This document shows positions 30,111 to 41,326 of a DNA stretch of 64,000 bases, piece after piece. The DNA comes from Yponomeuta sedellus. Taxonomy: Eukaryota; Arthropoda; Insecta; Lepidoptera; Yponomeutidae. The stretch lies in NCBI GenBank assembly GCA_934045075.1, contig OW203727.1:21516811-21580810 (forward strand). Direction: 5' to 3'. The notes under the pieces are model-generated. The model saw nothing but the letters and a program-made list of their open reading frames with translations. It was not told the origin of the DNA and ran no database searches. Made by a program: the position numbers and the translations under genes. The first letter of the stretch is position 1; each line of letters begins with the position of its first letter.

Positions 30111-30320
30111 TTAGTAAGTTAGACCTGAACTTTCCCCGCTTAACCTCATAGTTGGGTCATTGTACGTATCAGCGCCTAGGAATGTTAACATTTCAGGCAA
30201 CTAGGGTTTCCTTACGATGTTTTCCTACACTGTTTGCGAGTGGTATTGGTACTATAAGTTCACAAATGTAGATAACTTATAAAACAGTCATCGGGACATG
30301 CTGGGAATCAAACCCTACTA
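30111..30320 (-). mobile_element. SINE core fragment, antisense
   Basis: Antisense of the shared SINE core (TTTCCTTACGATGTTTTCC, then GCGAGTGGTATTGG and GGGACATGCTGGGAATCAAACCC in two pieces), as at 3805-3930. Confidence 0.55.
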
Positions 30321-30459
30321 CTAAAAAAAAATCAATGTCAAAGCGGTGTGGTAGAACATGTGTGTGACTAATTCGACCTTTTAACATTCTTATCACACTT
30401 GAATAAACGTAGATTCAATATTTTCGAATAAATAAACTGATGCCAGATCAGCCAGATGT

Positions 30460-30622
30460 CGCTGCCTGTAAATAATACAGAAATATTGTAAAGAGGTTCG
30501 AAATTTCGCTGATGCCGGCACTTGCCCATTAGCTCAGTTGGGAGAGCGTTGGTACGGTTAGCCAGAGGTCGCGGGTTCGAGTTCTGGCATGGGCGGAATT
30601 TTCAGCCTCTAAATAGGTTTTA
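30460..30622 (+). repeat. Family A unit, sense
   Basis: From CAGATGTCGCTGCCTGTA to CCTCTAAATAGG. tRNA-like core at about 30526-30591 with B box GGTTCGAGTTC. Joined directly to a family D end at 30624. Confidence 0.8.
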
Positions 30623-30623
30623 G

Positions 30624-30665
30624 ACCCGTGCCCCAGCAGTGGGGACATAAAAGGGTTGATATCGA
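30624..30665 (+). repeat. Family D 3' end fragment
   Basis: ACCCGTGCCCCAGCAGTGGG and AAAGGGTTGATATCG. Confidence 0.7.
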
Positions 30666-30685
30666 ATATATCGAAATAGGTTTTT

Positions 30686-30950
30686 AAACTGATCAACATA
30701 GCTCAACGGATTAGCAAACTGAAGTGGCAGTGGGCGTCATATCTGCCGCAGGCCCGATAAGCGTTGGGGTAGACTGGTTCTTGAGTGGAGACTGCGAATC
30801 CGCAAACGCAACGCGGAACGCCCTGTGATCAAGTGGACCGACGACATTCGCAAAGCGGTGGCCACTGACTGGAAGAGGAGAGCCGAAGATCGGGCTCAGT
30901 GGCGTGTCTTGGGAAAGACCTATGTTCAGCAGTGCATTGACACCAGCTGA
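30686..30950 (+). pseudogene. RTE-type LINE reverse transcriptase C-terminus, frameshifted
   Basis: Encodes INIAQRISKLKWQWA, then after a one-base frame change GRHICRRPDKRWG, RPVIKWTDDIRK, DWKRRAEDRAQWRVLGKTYV and QQC, ending at TGA 30948-30950. This is the C-terminal region of RTE-like insect LINE reverse transcriptases. The frame change lies near 30729-30735 and the whole catalytic part is missing. Confidence 0.8.
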
Positions 30951-31020
30951 CAGCTGATTCCAATCACTTGGTTCGACTAGGCCACGAGCGCTTCTCTAGG
31001 CCAAGAGCGCTTTAGTAGTT
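30951..31020 (-). repeat. Family D 5' end fragment, antisense
   Basis: TCCAATCACTTGGTTCGACTA and GGCCACGAGCGCTTC are the complement of the family D start at 57450-57515. Confidence 0.6.
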
Positions 31021-31785
31021 TAATAGAGAAAAAGACAACGTTCACCCATCAATAACTTTAAATGCCAAACCATTACTTAATTGTCTTTAGTTAACAAAAG
31101 TAAGGAAACGCTTATGTTGTGTTTCAGCCAGACATAGGAACAGCACTCGTCTTAAAGCCATTTAAAAGGAAAAGGATGAAAGCTGACAGCAGGAGACCAG
31201 GAGTCCCCAAAACACTTTTCACAGGTGACACGAGAGGAAAGCCTAATAATTCACACAAACTAGCGTTATTACAATTTCACTAAAACAAGTTTATTCGGCT
31301 GAATGGCCCTCGAGGTGAGTAGGGACAGTGACTCTATTCTGTCACTTAAATATTTGGACTAATGATTTGTTAGGCCGCTCTTTTAATGGTCGTTTTAGAA
31401 GTCTAGACATACAAACAAATTAGCAAGCATTGTGTGAATTTAATTGATAACTGATTTTTAACCATTTTATATTGAAAGTTACTGGTGATTTTAAGTAGGT
31501 ATACAAACAGATGAGCAAGAATTGTTTCATTTTAATTGATAACAATTTTTTACTGTTTTTACTAAACGGGAATGATAGAATGACAATGAATAAAGGATGG
31601 CTATGAAATAGTAGAATAAAAGAGAAAATATATAAATATGTATATAGTTAAATAGCGAACACTTTAATTTACTTAAAAATGGATAGCCTAAGATTACAGA
31701 CAGCGGCCTTATCACTAAAAGTGATCACTTCTTTTACCTTTAGATGGACTAGACTAATAATAAACTGGAGAAGGAAATAGATGTC
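31021..31785. other. AT-rich intergenic sequence
   Basis: A repeated phrase (AACTGATTTTTAACC and AACAATTTTTTACTG after AATTTAATTGATA-type context, 31438 and 31530) indicates a small duplication. No gene. Confidence 0.4.
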
Positions 31786-32020
31786 TTCTTATTCTTCTCC
31801 TTCTTCAGGCTATATTAATCCACTGCTGGACACAGCCCTCCCCTAATGAGCGTCATAGCGCAAGGTTGTGCCATCATTGGGGGGGTAAAGCCTATAATCC
31901 CCCATGCTGGACATGCGGGTTAGGGATCGCAGTTTGGTGGAATTGTACCGCAGGGGGCGCTGCTGCTTACCCCCCGGTTGGTGTCCCTTAGTCGTCTTTT
32001 ACGACACCCGCGGGAAGAAT
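31786..32020 (-). repeat. Family E repeat (RTE 3' end), antisense
   Basis: Same order of blocks as 25018-25282: CTTCAGGCTATATTAATCCA, GCCATCATTGGGGGGG, GCGCTGCTGCTTACCCCCCG, TTTTACGACACCCGCG. Confidence 0.65.
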
Positions 32021-32511
32021 TTGGGTTGGTGCTATTCTCTAGTCCGACTCCACACAGCAAATAAATGTCTAAGCATAAGTATTTTGAAATCTAACTAGAA
32101 CGTTCCAGTCGTTGCTGGCACAGTGTGAATACCTTATTTTTTTCTGCTCACTTTTTCTTCCCTTTTCTCTGATACCTACCTACTCACTTTTAAAATTTAT
32201 ATCTGGAAGTTTATAATTAATTTTAAGCCAGACAGACTGATAAAACTAACCTCAATGAATTCTTTGCTTGTCAGATTGGGTGGAAATACCAACAGCGTTT
32301 GGTACGCTTGCGCGGTCAATGTCTGCGGTTTTGCTCCAGTCCCAAACGCGCCGACCCCCTAGAATAAAGAGGCAGGTAATTTATGTGTCCCATGGCATCC
32401 ACACCCGCTCAAACCTCTAAATTCAGCCAGAGATAACAGTTTTAGAACTTAATTAACATTGGATTGAAACGAATTCGCCCGTTTTCGTTGAGGCTGTTGA
32501 GAAGGTGGCAT
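32021..32511. other. Intergenic sequence
   Basis: No recognised feature in this stretch. Confidence 0.4.
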
Positions 32512-32850
32512 TGTTGAGATTGTGAAGTCCGTGGTCACACGAAATTGACGGAGGCAAAGGTTGCAGGCGTTTTAATTATTTAGCAAATCTAAAATTACCA
32601 GACTACTAATTCACTTAAGATGTCTGTTGAGATTGTGAAGTTCGTGGTCACACGAAATTGACGGAGGCAAAGGTGGCAGACGTTTTAATTATTTAGCAAA
32701 TCTAAAAATACCAGACTACTAATTCACTTAAGATGTCTGTTGAGATTGTGAAGTCCGTGGTCACACGAAATTGACGTAGGCAAAGGTTGCAGGTGTTTTA
32801 ATTATTTAGCAAATCTAAAATTACCAGACTACTAATACACTTAAGATGTC
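32512..32850. repeat. 113-bp tandem repeat, three copies
   Basis: Units start at 32512, 32625 and 32738 (TGTTGAGATTGTGAAG), each exactly 113 bp apart. They differ at only a few positions, for example TCCGTGG versus TTCGTGG and GACGGAGG versus GACGTAGG. The end (ACTTAAGATGTCTG) closes at about 32850. Confidence 0.95.
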
Positions 32851-33799
32851 TGGTAAGCGCGACGTTTTCAATAAAATATGAAGTATTTCTACAGTCGAAA
32901 GTTTATTTGGCTTGGGGGTATTTATAGGAAAATCTTCTGTACTATAAAAATGAACATTTTAATAAAACATTTATAAATAAAACATTTTTTTACCAAATGT
33001 CACTAAAGACCATCATAAGTATAAGGAGCACAGAGAACTTAAAATTTTAGCTGAAGTTTTTGGTTGCTTTTAGTGCTTACTCAATCGTCTCTTTGTTGAT
33101 TTTAATGGCCACTATAATAAATAGGAAGAAAAAAATGTACCAGTTCACGTTTCATTTGCGAGGAGGATCGTTTGAAATCCCCACTTTAGGACGCACTGAT
33201 TCGCGTCCCGAATCAGTGCGTCCTCAGTTCGTATTCGTTGCAGTGTTGCCACTTTAGCAGATTCCTGACTCTACTTTTTATATTCTCCCGGAAAACCGGC
33301 TTAGTACGAGTTGCGCTGGTATACCGAGGGTTCCTTACAAATTTGTAAGTAAATACTTACTTATTTAAATAGTTTAGGAATCGAGCCAAGCACTCTTTTT
33401 GCGAGCTTTTCCCGCACGTCTAAGACGATGTTTTTATGATTCATGAAAACTATACATTGGTTATGAACCAATGTATAATTTTCAAATTTTTCCCTGTATT
33501 TATCCTATAATACAATATTTCGTACCAAATTTTACAGTTTTAGGTCAATGGATAGTACTTATAAATTTTGATTCCATTGAGCGTCAAAATACATAATTTT
33601 TGCGGCATAAGCGGCCGCAACTTTGTTTCGCGTTAACCTGATAAATGTTAAATCTTTACGCTTATGGATAAGTTTTTAACGCCTAAGGATCTTGACACAC
33701 TAACAGACGGACGGTCAATAAAATTATCTTTTAAGACTTCCGCTTTTCCTTTTGAACTATGGAACCCTAAAAACTATTTGTAGTGAAATACTGTAGCCA
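32851..33799. other. AT-rich sequence with two perfect hairpins
   Basis: 33188-33224: 16-bp arms AGGACGCACTGATTCG and complement, 5-nt loop. 33451-33477: 12-bp arms TATACATTGGTT and complement, 3-nt loop. The frame 33060-33257 spans the first hairpin and has no domain. Confidence 0.7.
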
Positions 33800-33915
33800 C
33801 TTTTGGACATTCAACCCACCGCTGCCCACTGCTGGGTATATTCTTTTTCCCTCTAATGGCGTTTCCTACGATCTCTTGCCAGCCGCATCCTCGGACCCTC
33901 TGCCGATTTCGCTGT
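33800..33915 (-). pseudogene. RTE-type LINE C-terminal remnant, antisense
   Basis: Minus strand reads GCGWQEIVGNAIRGKKNIPS, in the style of the same RTE C-terminal region as 14066-14272, strongly decayed; the CACTGCTGGGTATA block is the shared signature. Confidence 0.4.
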
Positions 33916-36372
33916 TCTGACCCACTATTGGATATGCAATTATAAAATTTAATATTCATTAATGTGTAATTAGAAAAGTGTTCAAAGTCATGTTATTGAC
34001 ATGTTTTGTGAATAAACGGTAGTGGTTAGTGAAATAAGGTATAATAAGATCAAAATATTCGTTCTTGTATATCAGAAAACAACACTGGGAAATACGTTGA
34101 AACAAAAGGGTATGTAGGTACTTACGCTTAGAAACCATAATGTCTTGAAGAGGAATCCGATCAAGAATGCTTATTAAAATCTGTCACTGGATAAACCGAT
34201 TTTTTTTGACTAGGAATGGGATCCCACAAATCTAAATAAATCTACAATGTCTGTCTGTCTGTCCAACTTATACCTAATAAACATTTTCTTTTGAATGGTA
34301 ATATGTAGCCTATTGCGAATTTTGCAAAACACGTAATATTGTCCTGTACTATAATGGTCCAAGCAAGAAACGGTTTACGTTGTTACATTTTTGCGCCAAA
34401 CTAGGTGTGATAATGGTGCAAATCATATGGTATAACATTATTTAAAGACAGGCCTAATGAGAGTGATAGCACCGCTAGGGGTTGTCGCGTTAAGTAGTTA
34501 CGAACTGTGGTAGGTAGCTAATCTAGCTAGCCGAGGATATTTTCAAGACGGTACATATTAATATACTATACAATTTAATTTCTTTAAAACAAGGTTTGAA
34601 CTTAGATTTACTATACTATAGGTAGGATCTCAGGGTCTAGAGTCTTTAATAATAAATTCGAGTCCACCTTGTACTAGTTAGTTCGGATATGAGAGCACAC
34701 TTAGCTTGCGAAGGGTTGCGGGTAGTGCACGGCGATGCGTTAGGTAAACGCGGGTGTGTTGCCGTAGGCGGCACCGTTCAGGAACTCACAGCCATGCAGC
34801 ACGCCATGCAGCAAGGAAGCGTGTAGTAGGAACCCTGGAATTCCAAACTGGGCATTTCTTGGAATGTCTGAATTTGTGTTACTGCCTGCAGCATTCCTTG
34901 TTGAAATATTCTTGGAGATTGAAGATCAGCCATGCAAGCGGCTCTCAATTGTACATAAAGTAGTGATCTCTGGTGTGGAAGGTTCGTGCAAAATTTGCCT
35001 AGGTAATTTAGGTACTAACTAGGTACCAAGCGTTTACAATACAACTAAAGGAAAGATACTACTGTAGATTTGTATGTACAGCTAAAACAACGTTACAGCA
35101 TTACTGAGGCTATTATCTACTATCTAATAACTAGGTTTAGCCTCTAAAAGCTAAGTATAAAATTACGATTCTTTTATCACAATTCCGAAGGTAGAAACGA
35201 ACAAACAACTAGCATGCAAATTACATAGGAAAGAATATAATTACTCACCACTTATGGGGAAACACACTTATAACACTTAATAGATTATTTATTTCTAGAT
35301 TAAAGTTGTTGAATAACAAAAATCCGAATTCGAGTACAATTATTATGTCTCGGTAGTAAAATTTTGGATTGTATTCTCAGCTCAGGTAACCGATTCGAAA
35401 TGAACAAGCGGTAGACGGTGACTCTGCGGCGGGGCATTCGTGCCGTGACCGAACGTTTCCGAGTAGTTCCGATTCAATCCGCTAACTAGTATTATAAGAT
35501 ATCTGTTTGTACAGTTTGTCCGTACGTAGGTTGGTTTAATGTTGTTTTTTTTGTTTATTAGTTTTTAATTACTTTAGTAATAGATTAGGTTATAGGTTTA
35601 GATGTAGTTTTTCATTATTCTTTATTTTCGGTATATTTTTGTTATTATAAGTATAGTTTTTAACGTAACCGTTACAGGGTCTTTGCTTAAATGAAATAAA
35701 ACAAGGTGAAGAAGAAAACGGTTGAAATCCCTGCTCACAACACTGGAGCTTACGGTGACTTCTTCACGGTCATTCAGTTATGTAATGCAAGCAGTGCATT
35801 CCACAGCCTTGTGTACCCTTGAACAGCCAAGTCACACAACATTAACTATATTAATAAAGAAATCGCAGTAAGGAACCTTAGACTTGGCACGACTTTGTCT
35901 AGATTTCATTACTTTTTAGAGATAAACGAGCACCTCCATCGAGACTTGGCTAGTTTTTACAGAATATTTTTGGTGGGATATGGTTTTGCTAAATACCTTC
36001 CTAATATAAGTGATAGTACAGACCCTCGATACGTGATTCCAACTCTCACTTGACGAAGAATTACATTTCCACCATTTAGATTATCTTTACGAGGATGGCT
36101 GCTTTACCCTTCGGCAAGGTGGCAACACTGGTTCACCGACTAAATGTGTGCCGTTTGTTTACATTTCCAGTCACGAATGGGCGTAGCGACTGCGGTCCCG
36201 GCCACGGCATAAAATCAAATTAGGGCTCTAATAAACCAAAAGCAATCCGCTTTTACTGGCCAATTAAATACAGCCAGACGGTCAATGCCACGGAATGGGC
36301 GGTCGTTTGATTCTCGTGAGAGTGGTGTGGGGTTGATTTTTTTTACTTATTACCTAAATAGCAACTGCGCCA
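33916..36372. other. Long stretch without recognised features
   Basis: About 2.4 kb with no frame above 70 codons that shows a domain and no clear match to the repeat families here. It is the largest apparently low-repeat block in the window and the best place for a host exon or regulatory element, but none can be identified by sight. Confidence 0.4.
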
Positions 36373-36745
36373 GAAGCGCTCGTGGCCTAGACGAGCCGAG
36401 TGATTGGAATCAATCACTTAAGTTAAGCAACAACAGGCGCGGTCAGGTGCAGGATGGGTGAGCGTCCCGTAACTACCGCTAGTGGCATTTTCCGAGCGCT
36501 TCCGTGCTTCGCAAGGAACATTAAGTGCACATTAAGTCGTTGGTTCCGGCTGTCATGTAATGGCAGTCGTTAAGGCATGTCAGAGGCCTTATGGGTTTCT
36601 TAATCATTTCGGACAGTAAGGCCCGCCATTGTCTTACAATCCTCCACCAATCCTGACCTGTCACCCGTGGTGGAGTATGGCCTAACCTTTCTGCGATACA
36701 GGAAAAGACTTGTGCCCTAGCAGTGGGGACGTACAAAGGGTTGAT
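36373..36745 (+). repeat. Family D repeat, plus, near full length
   Basis: From CGCTCGTGGCCTAGACGAGC to GGGACGTACAAAGGGTTGAT. It contains a small duplication (AACATTAAGTGCACATTAAGTCG). The 117-codon minus frame here is an artefact. Confidence 0.85.
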
Positions 36746-37204
36746 ACCATAGAACATAATAGGTATTACGAGACATAAAGGGTTTGCTACAAACCCGCTA
36801 TCTCTTACGCTAGCAGCACCGCGTGTGCCAGAACTAAGCCATATATGGCCTTCTCTGCCCGTCTCTCTCCACAAAGTGGACTTTTTACCTTGTTCTGGGT
36901 CTTTTTTGCGGCGCGCAGCAATTTACGCAAAACACTGAAACGGACTTTTTGATTTGGATGGAGTTGTTGTTTTTGTTGTGCGGGTTATATGGACGTGTTT
37001 ACTCTGTCTGTGTACTTTCCGGGGCCACCAAATATACAAAACATGCAGGGAGGTATATAAAGAAAATACCTGTTGCTAGCAATGATTGACAACGGCAATA
37101 CCGGAAGTAACTGACATAGATTGACAGTACATTTTTGGTGGCGAATCTGTTCAATCAAATCAATTTATTTCTACGTAAAGAATTTACATTCTTAAAAAAA
37201 CTAT
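36746..37204. other. Intergenic sequence
   Basis: No recognised feature in this stretch. Confidence 0.4.
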
Positions 37205-37365
37205 TTTAAATAACCTAGTTAGAGGCTGAAAATTCCACCCATGCCGGGATTCGAACCCGTGACCTCTGGCTATCCGTGCCAGCGCGTGACTTCTGGCTAT
37301 TCTTTCCAACTGAGCTAATGGGCGACTCACCGGCATCAGTGAAATTTCAAACCTCTTTACAATTT
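37205..37365 (-). repeat. Family A unit, antisense, with internal duplication
   Basis: Contains the flank, then TGACCTCTGGCTATCCGTGCC and a second partial GTGACTTCTGGCTATTC, so the anticodon-arm part is duplicated; continues to GTGAAATTTCAAACCTC. Confidence 0.75.
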
Positions 37366-37582
37366 ACATTCTCGTACAATGTAAAATGGAAGCCGCTGCC
37401 TTCACTGCCGTGCGGAAAAAAAATGGCAGCGGAAAAAAAATATTCGATGTTGTTATTCGATTAGGAGTATTGTGTTTCATGATTGTAAATATATCTATTA
37501 TATTCATAATCATGTAACTATCTATATATCTATCTATATAGATTACATAAACTCACGCCTCAATCCAGGAGGAGTGTGCACC

Positions 37583-37653
37583 ATGAAATAAGCAGACCTC
37601 TTTTATTTTATCTAATAAAATTAGATTAAATAAAAGAGGTCTGCTTATTTCAT
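37583..37653. repeat. 34-bp near-perfect palindrome
   Basis: Arms 37583-37616 and 37620-37653, one mismatch, 3-nt loop AAA. It contains AGCAGACCTC...GAGGTCTGCT and sits against a family H LINE tail (37655). Confidence 0.9.
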
Positions 37654-37654
37654 A

Positions 37655-37700
37655 TTATGTGCTCTGGTGTACAGTAAAGAATATGTTTATCTTATCTTAA
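37655..37700 (+). repeat. Family H LINE tail
   Basis: TATGTGCTCTGGTGTACAGT, then AAGAATATG and a TTATCTTATC tail. Confidence 0.65.
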
Positions 37701-38075
37701 TCAACATGCATCAGTCGTTACATGCACGCACGTAGGTTTCATGTTACTATAATCTTGCCCTTTGCTGATACATCCCCTAATTGGTAGACATAAGTCAGCT
37801 TGCAATGTTCCACCCACATTAGCACGATATATTTTTTTCGTGAATCTTTTTCCTCCATTCCCTCTCCGTACCATAAACATTCAGAATAAAAGTCTACAAC
37901 GCAGCTCCCTTAGCCACAAGGGTCCCTTGATTAGCTATTTAGCATTCGGAACGAGCATTCGTTACACTTGTACTGTGCAGTTGGTGTGAAAATATTTATT
38001 GCAGAACATTAGCAAACAAAAGACTCGCGAAGCCACACTGAATAATTTCATTTTGTTTTTCACGAGTGTGAAATT
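37701..38075. other. Intergenic sequence
   Basis: The 75-codon plus frame 37762-37989 has no domain. Nothing else is recognised. Confidence 0.4.
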
Positions 38076-38322
38076 ATACTATTTTTATTTTTAATGCACT
38101 AACCCGTGCTAAGGACAATTCTAAAAAACCTATTTAGAGGCTAAAAATTCCACCTATGCCGAAGTGAAATTTCGAACCTCTTTAAAAGAGGTTCGAAATT
38201 TCACTGATGCCGGTGAGTCGCCCATTAGCTCAGTTGGATAGAGCGCTGGCACGGATAGCCAGAGGTCGCGGGTTCGAGTCCCGGCATGGGTGGAATTTTT
38301 AGCCTCTAAATAGGTTTTTTTA
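38076..38322. repeat. Family A inverted pair with 21-bp perfect palindrome at centre
   Basis: Antisense 38076-38184 and sense 38185-38322 meet in a perfect palindrome with 21-bp arms 38163-38183 and 38185-38205. The sense tRNA-like core runs 38219-38292: a 7-bp acceptor-like pairing CGCCCAT/ATGGGTG, a 5-bp anticodon-like stem CTGGC/GCCAG, A box TAGCTCAGTTGG and B box GGTTCGAGTCC. TTTTT follows at 38296-38300. Confidence 0.9.
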
Positions 38323-39902
38323 GAGTGGGTAATTGTTTTATTTGGTCACAACAGAATGAATGGACGATGCTAGATCGACAGGACTCTATACTTAAATATA
38401 ATCATATTAGGGATGTTAAATAAATCGTAAGATCTGTGTCTCCGAAAAATATTTTTGCTCTTTCATGGTTTACAGTAAACACTACTTTTACCTCCTATCT
38501 TACTTTAATATTATAAAGAGGTAAAGTTTGTTAGGTACTTGAAATTTAGAAGGTAATCATCAAAACTACCTGTCGGTTTTTAGAAACTATTTTCTGTGGA
38601 AGAAGCCTCCGGCATGGCAAACGCTTTTGCTAGCATAAAAAAATATTTTATTTTATGTAAGGTGAAGAAACAGATACGAGTACAGTAAAATGTATTTCAT
38701 AAGTAGGTATCCAAATAGAGTGTATTAGCTCCCAATTTTCCTGTAAAGGGAAAGTTTTATTTGTCAATACTCTTTTGTTCAATAAAAATAAACTAATTAC
38801 ATCAACCGCTACATTCCTTTTATTATCGTTGGTATTAAACCAAATATGGAGCAATTGATATTTTCTGTGTTATTATGTGTTTATTAAGTTTTTAACGCTA
38901 TTCACATTATAAAACCTTTTCGTATTAAGAGGCACATTTTTAAAAAATACGTACGTTATGCCTAGTAGAAGCAATAACATTCATTGGCTGTAAACAAAAA
39001 CGTCACAGCCTGCCGCAGTGAGCACGCGCGGTAAATAAGTTTTTTTTCTGAAAGAAAGCCTATGTCTAATATCTGGACGTACTTTCTTAAATTGTTCAAC
39101 TGAACAACCCTCGTTTTATGAAATTTATTTGATTAGGAAAGAGCGGGTGATTGTGCTCCTCCACTATAAAATAAAAAAATTACCGTCAGGCAGATTTATG
39201 CCTAGGGACGCCCAGTCCAACTATTGTTAGTCGGGCGTTATATTTATGGTATGTCATTCAAACACTTTGATTGAACGACACAGGAATGTTGGCATGTGCT
39301 CGCCACATCACTCCCCTTTAAGACCGTAGCTACGCATAACTAGGTCTAATAGGTATCTAAGTCGGTTCTAAAGCCTGCAAGTACCAAAGAACGCTGAATC
39401 AGTGAGTCAACTAGCGGTTGCAGGTATTCGGCGGCTAAAAGTCACTTCATCGGCGGACTTATTGTACTAAGTTGATCTTCTGCGCTAAGTATTTTGTGCG
39501 TAATAAAATTCGGACACAACAATATGACGTTTAATGCAAATCTAATCTTCGTACATTTCAACTGCGGTCGGTGGTCTATTTTGTTTTCCACTAGTGCAAC
39601 AAAAATTCCAAATTATATTCAGAAATCTGAATATTGGGATAAACTTACAATACACTCCATTAGCATGAACATTGTTCGTATTGTGTTCTGTGATTTGAGA
39701 ACACTGCCACAAATACATTTGATACGCATTGATAAATATTGAGTATCAGTTACATTACGCCTTGTATTACTTGGCGTGATACTCTATAATAGTGGCAAAT
39801 ATCGCCATCAACCGGCTATCAGACAAACATGCAACATTTAAAATGGTATTAACACCGTTTCAACCTTACCTCACTACTTATAAGCGTCACGTTTAGTTTA
39901 AC
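38323..39902. other. AT-rich intergenic sequence
   Basis: A short, decayed SINE-like piece at 39005-39075 (GCAGTGAGCACGCGCGGTAAATAAG) resembles the family F tail. Frames at 38648-38854 and 39494-39742 lack domains. Confidence 0.35.
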
Positions 39903-40255
39903 TTGCGCTTGTGACCTAGTCGAACCGAGTGATTGGAATCAATCACTTGAGTTAAGCAACAACAGGCGCGGTCAGTACTGGCTGGGTAACCGTCCCACGA
40001 CTACTAGTGGCATTTCTCCAAGCGCTTCCGTGCTTCTCAAGGCCGTTGGTGCCGGCTGTCATTGTAATGAAAGTCGTTAAGCCATGTCAGAGGCTTTAGG
40101 GCGGCTTCATAACTTCTGACAGTAAGGCCTGCCACTGTCTTACAATCCTCCACCAACCCGCACTTGGCCCCCGTGGTGGAGTGTGACCTAACCTTCCTGT
40201 CAATGCAGGAACAGACCCGTGTTCCAGCAGTGGGGACATACGAGGTTGATACCGA
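39903..40255 (+). repeat. Family D repeat, plus, near full length
   Basis: From GCGCTTGTGACCTAGTCGAA to CATACGAGGTTGATACCG, with an internal deletion of the GGCACGTTAAG part and a small insertion in the CAATGCAGGAA block. Confidence 0.8.
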
Positions 40256-40382
40256 GCTTAACTTGAGCAAATGGGTTCGACTGAAATGCAAGTTGATTTT
40301 TGTTTGAGCGGATAACTTCGGTTTAAATCTGCAATAACTTTTGGAATAGAATATACAATTTTACATACTTAAGCCAAGTTTT

Positions 40383-40530
40383 CACGGTCTTAGTGGGCGC
40401 GGTCCGAGTGCGCCATCCGAGTAAACTAATGCTTCTGATTGGCTATTTTGGTGTTGTCACGAAAAACCGTCCAATCAGAAGCATTCGTTTACTAGGATGG
40501 CGCACTTGGTCTGAGCGTACTAAGACCGTG
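40383..40530. mobile_element. Foldback MITE, ~60-bp arms
   Basis: 148 bp made almost wholly of two arms: CACGGTCTTAGTGGGCGC...TGCTTCTGATTGG at left and CCAATCAGAAGCATTCG...ACTAAGACCGTG at right, about 85% paired, with a ~30-nt centre. A TA follows the right end; the left flank is TT, so the duplication is unclear. Confidence 0.75.
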
Positions 40531-40619
40531 TATACCTGGCAATTTATGTCAAGCTAATTGATACTCAATAAATGTTTATGTGATGTTTATGTACTTTAAT
40601 GTCCTAAAACCTTATTTTT

Positions 40620-40767
40620 GATTACCTTAAGGTAATCACACAGAGAGAATGTGGGCTTAGTCACCACGCGTACCCACCGCTGATTAGAAATGTCACGCTG
40701 ACGTAAGTGAACACCACAGACACTCAGGTTTTCCCGCGATGTTTTCCTTTACAGTTAGCGAATGTAC
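40620..40767 (-). mobile_element. SINE core (family F), antisense
   Basis: GTGGGCTTAGTCACCACGCG, CACAGACACTCAGGTTTTCC and CGATGTTTTCCTTTACAGTTAG follow the antisense order of the shared core. Joined directly to family A at 40768. Confidence 0.6.
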
Positions 40768-40912
40768 GTAATACAGAGAGTATTGTAAAGAGGTTCAAAA
40801 TTTCACTGATGCCGGTGAGTCACCCATTAGCTCAGTTGGAAGAGCGCTGGCACGGATAGCCGGGTTCGAATCCCGGCACGGGTGGAATTTTTAGCCTCTA
40901 AATAGGTTTTTA
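40768..40912 (+). repeat. Family A unit, sense, with deletion in the tRNA-like core
   Basis: GATAGCCGGGTTCGAATCCC shows that ~11 bases between the anticodon-like arm and the T-like arm (AGAGGTCGC...) are missing compared with other copies. Confidence 0.85.
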
Positions 40913-41326
40913 AAAAAGTTATTGGGCTGTTAAAAAATGTTAGTGGCCTGAGCAGTGTGAAGATGAATTAACGTCTTTCTTCTTTTTTTGACATCATTGC
41001 GAATAAAGCAAAAGGTATGCTATAAGACTAAACTCCATGGATTTTATAAATCTCCGCTCAGCAAAGATTTAATAGCAGGATTATCTTTATCGATGTGACC
41101 CTAGGTTACGGTTTTACTCAGAACATACGGAAATTTAGAAGTGTGCTGTAAACTGTACAGTCGCGTGCACTAACATGAAAACACGTTAGAACCTTGTCAC
41201 ATTAATCTCTACTAACCTGATGTATGAGAAATTGACTATTTTAAGTTTGAAAAGGTACTGAAGTGCATAAAATTTGGTGCACTTGACCGAACATTACCGA
41301 TTATTGTTTGATTGCTTTATTCAAGC
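40913..41326. other. Intergenic sequence
   Basis: No recognised feature in this stretch. Confidence 0.4.

Noticed and set aside
32512..32850. CRISPR-like array
   Set aside because: The whole 113-bp unit repeats without spacers, and the context is eukaryotic.
33916..36372. Hidden host exons in the least repetitive block
   Set aside because: Looked for splice-bounded frames with recognisable domains and found none; cannot be excluded without transcript data.
36521..36874. 117-codon frame and similar ones at 27062-27530, 28533-28763, 40037-40291, 57679-57894
   Set aside because: They are translations of family D repeats on either strand, with no consistent frame among copies.
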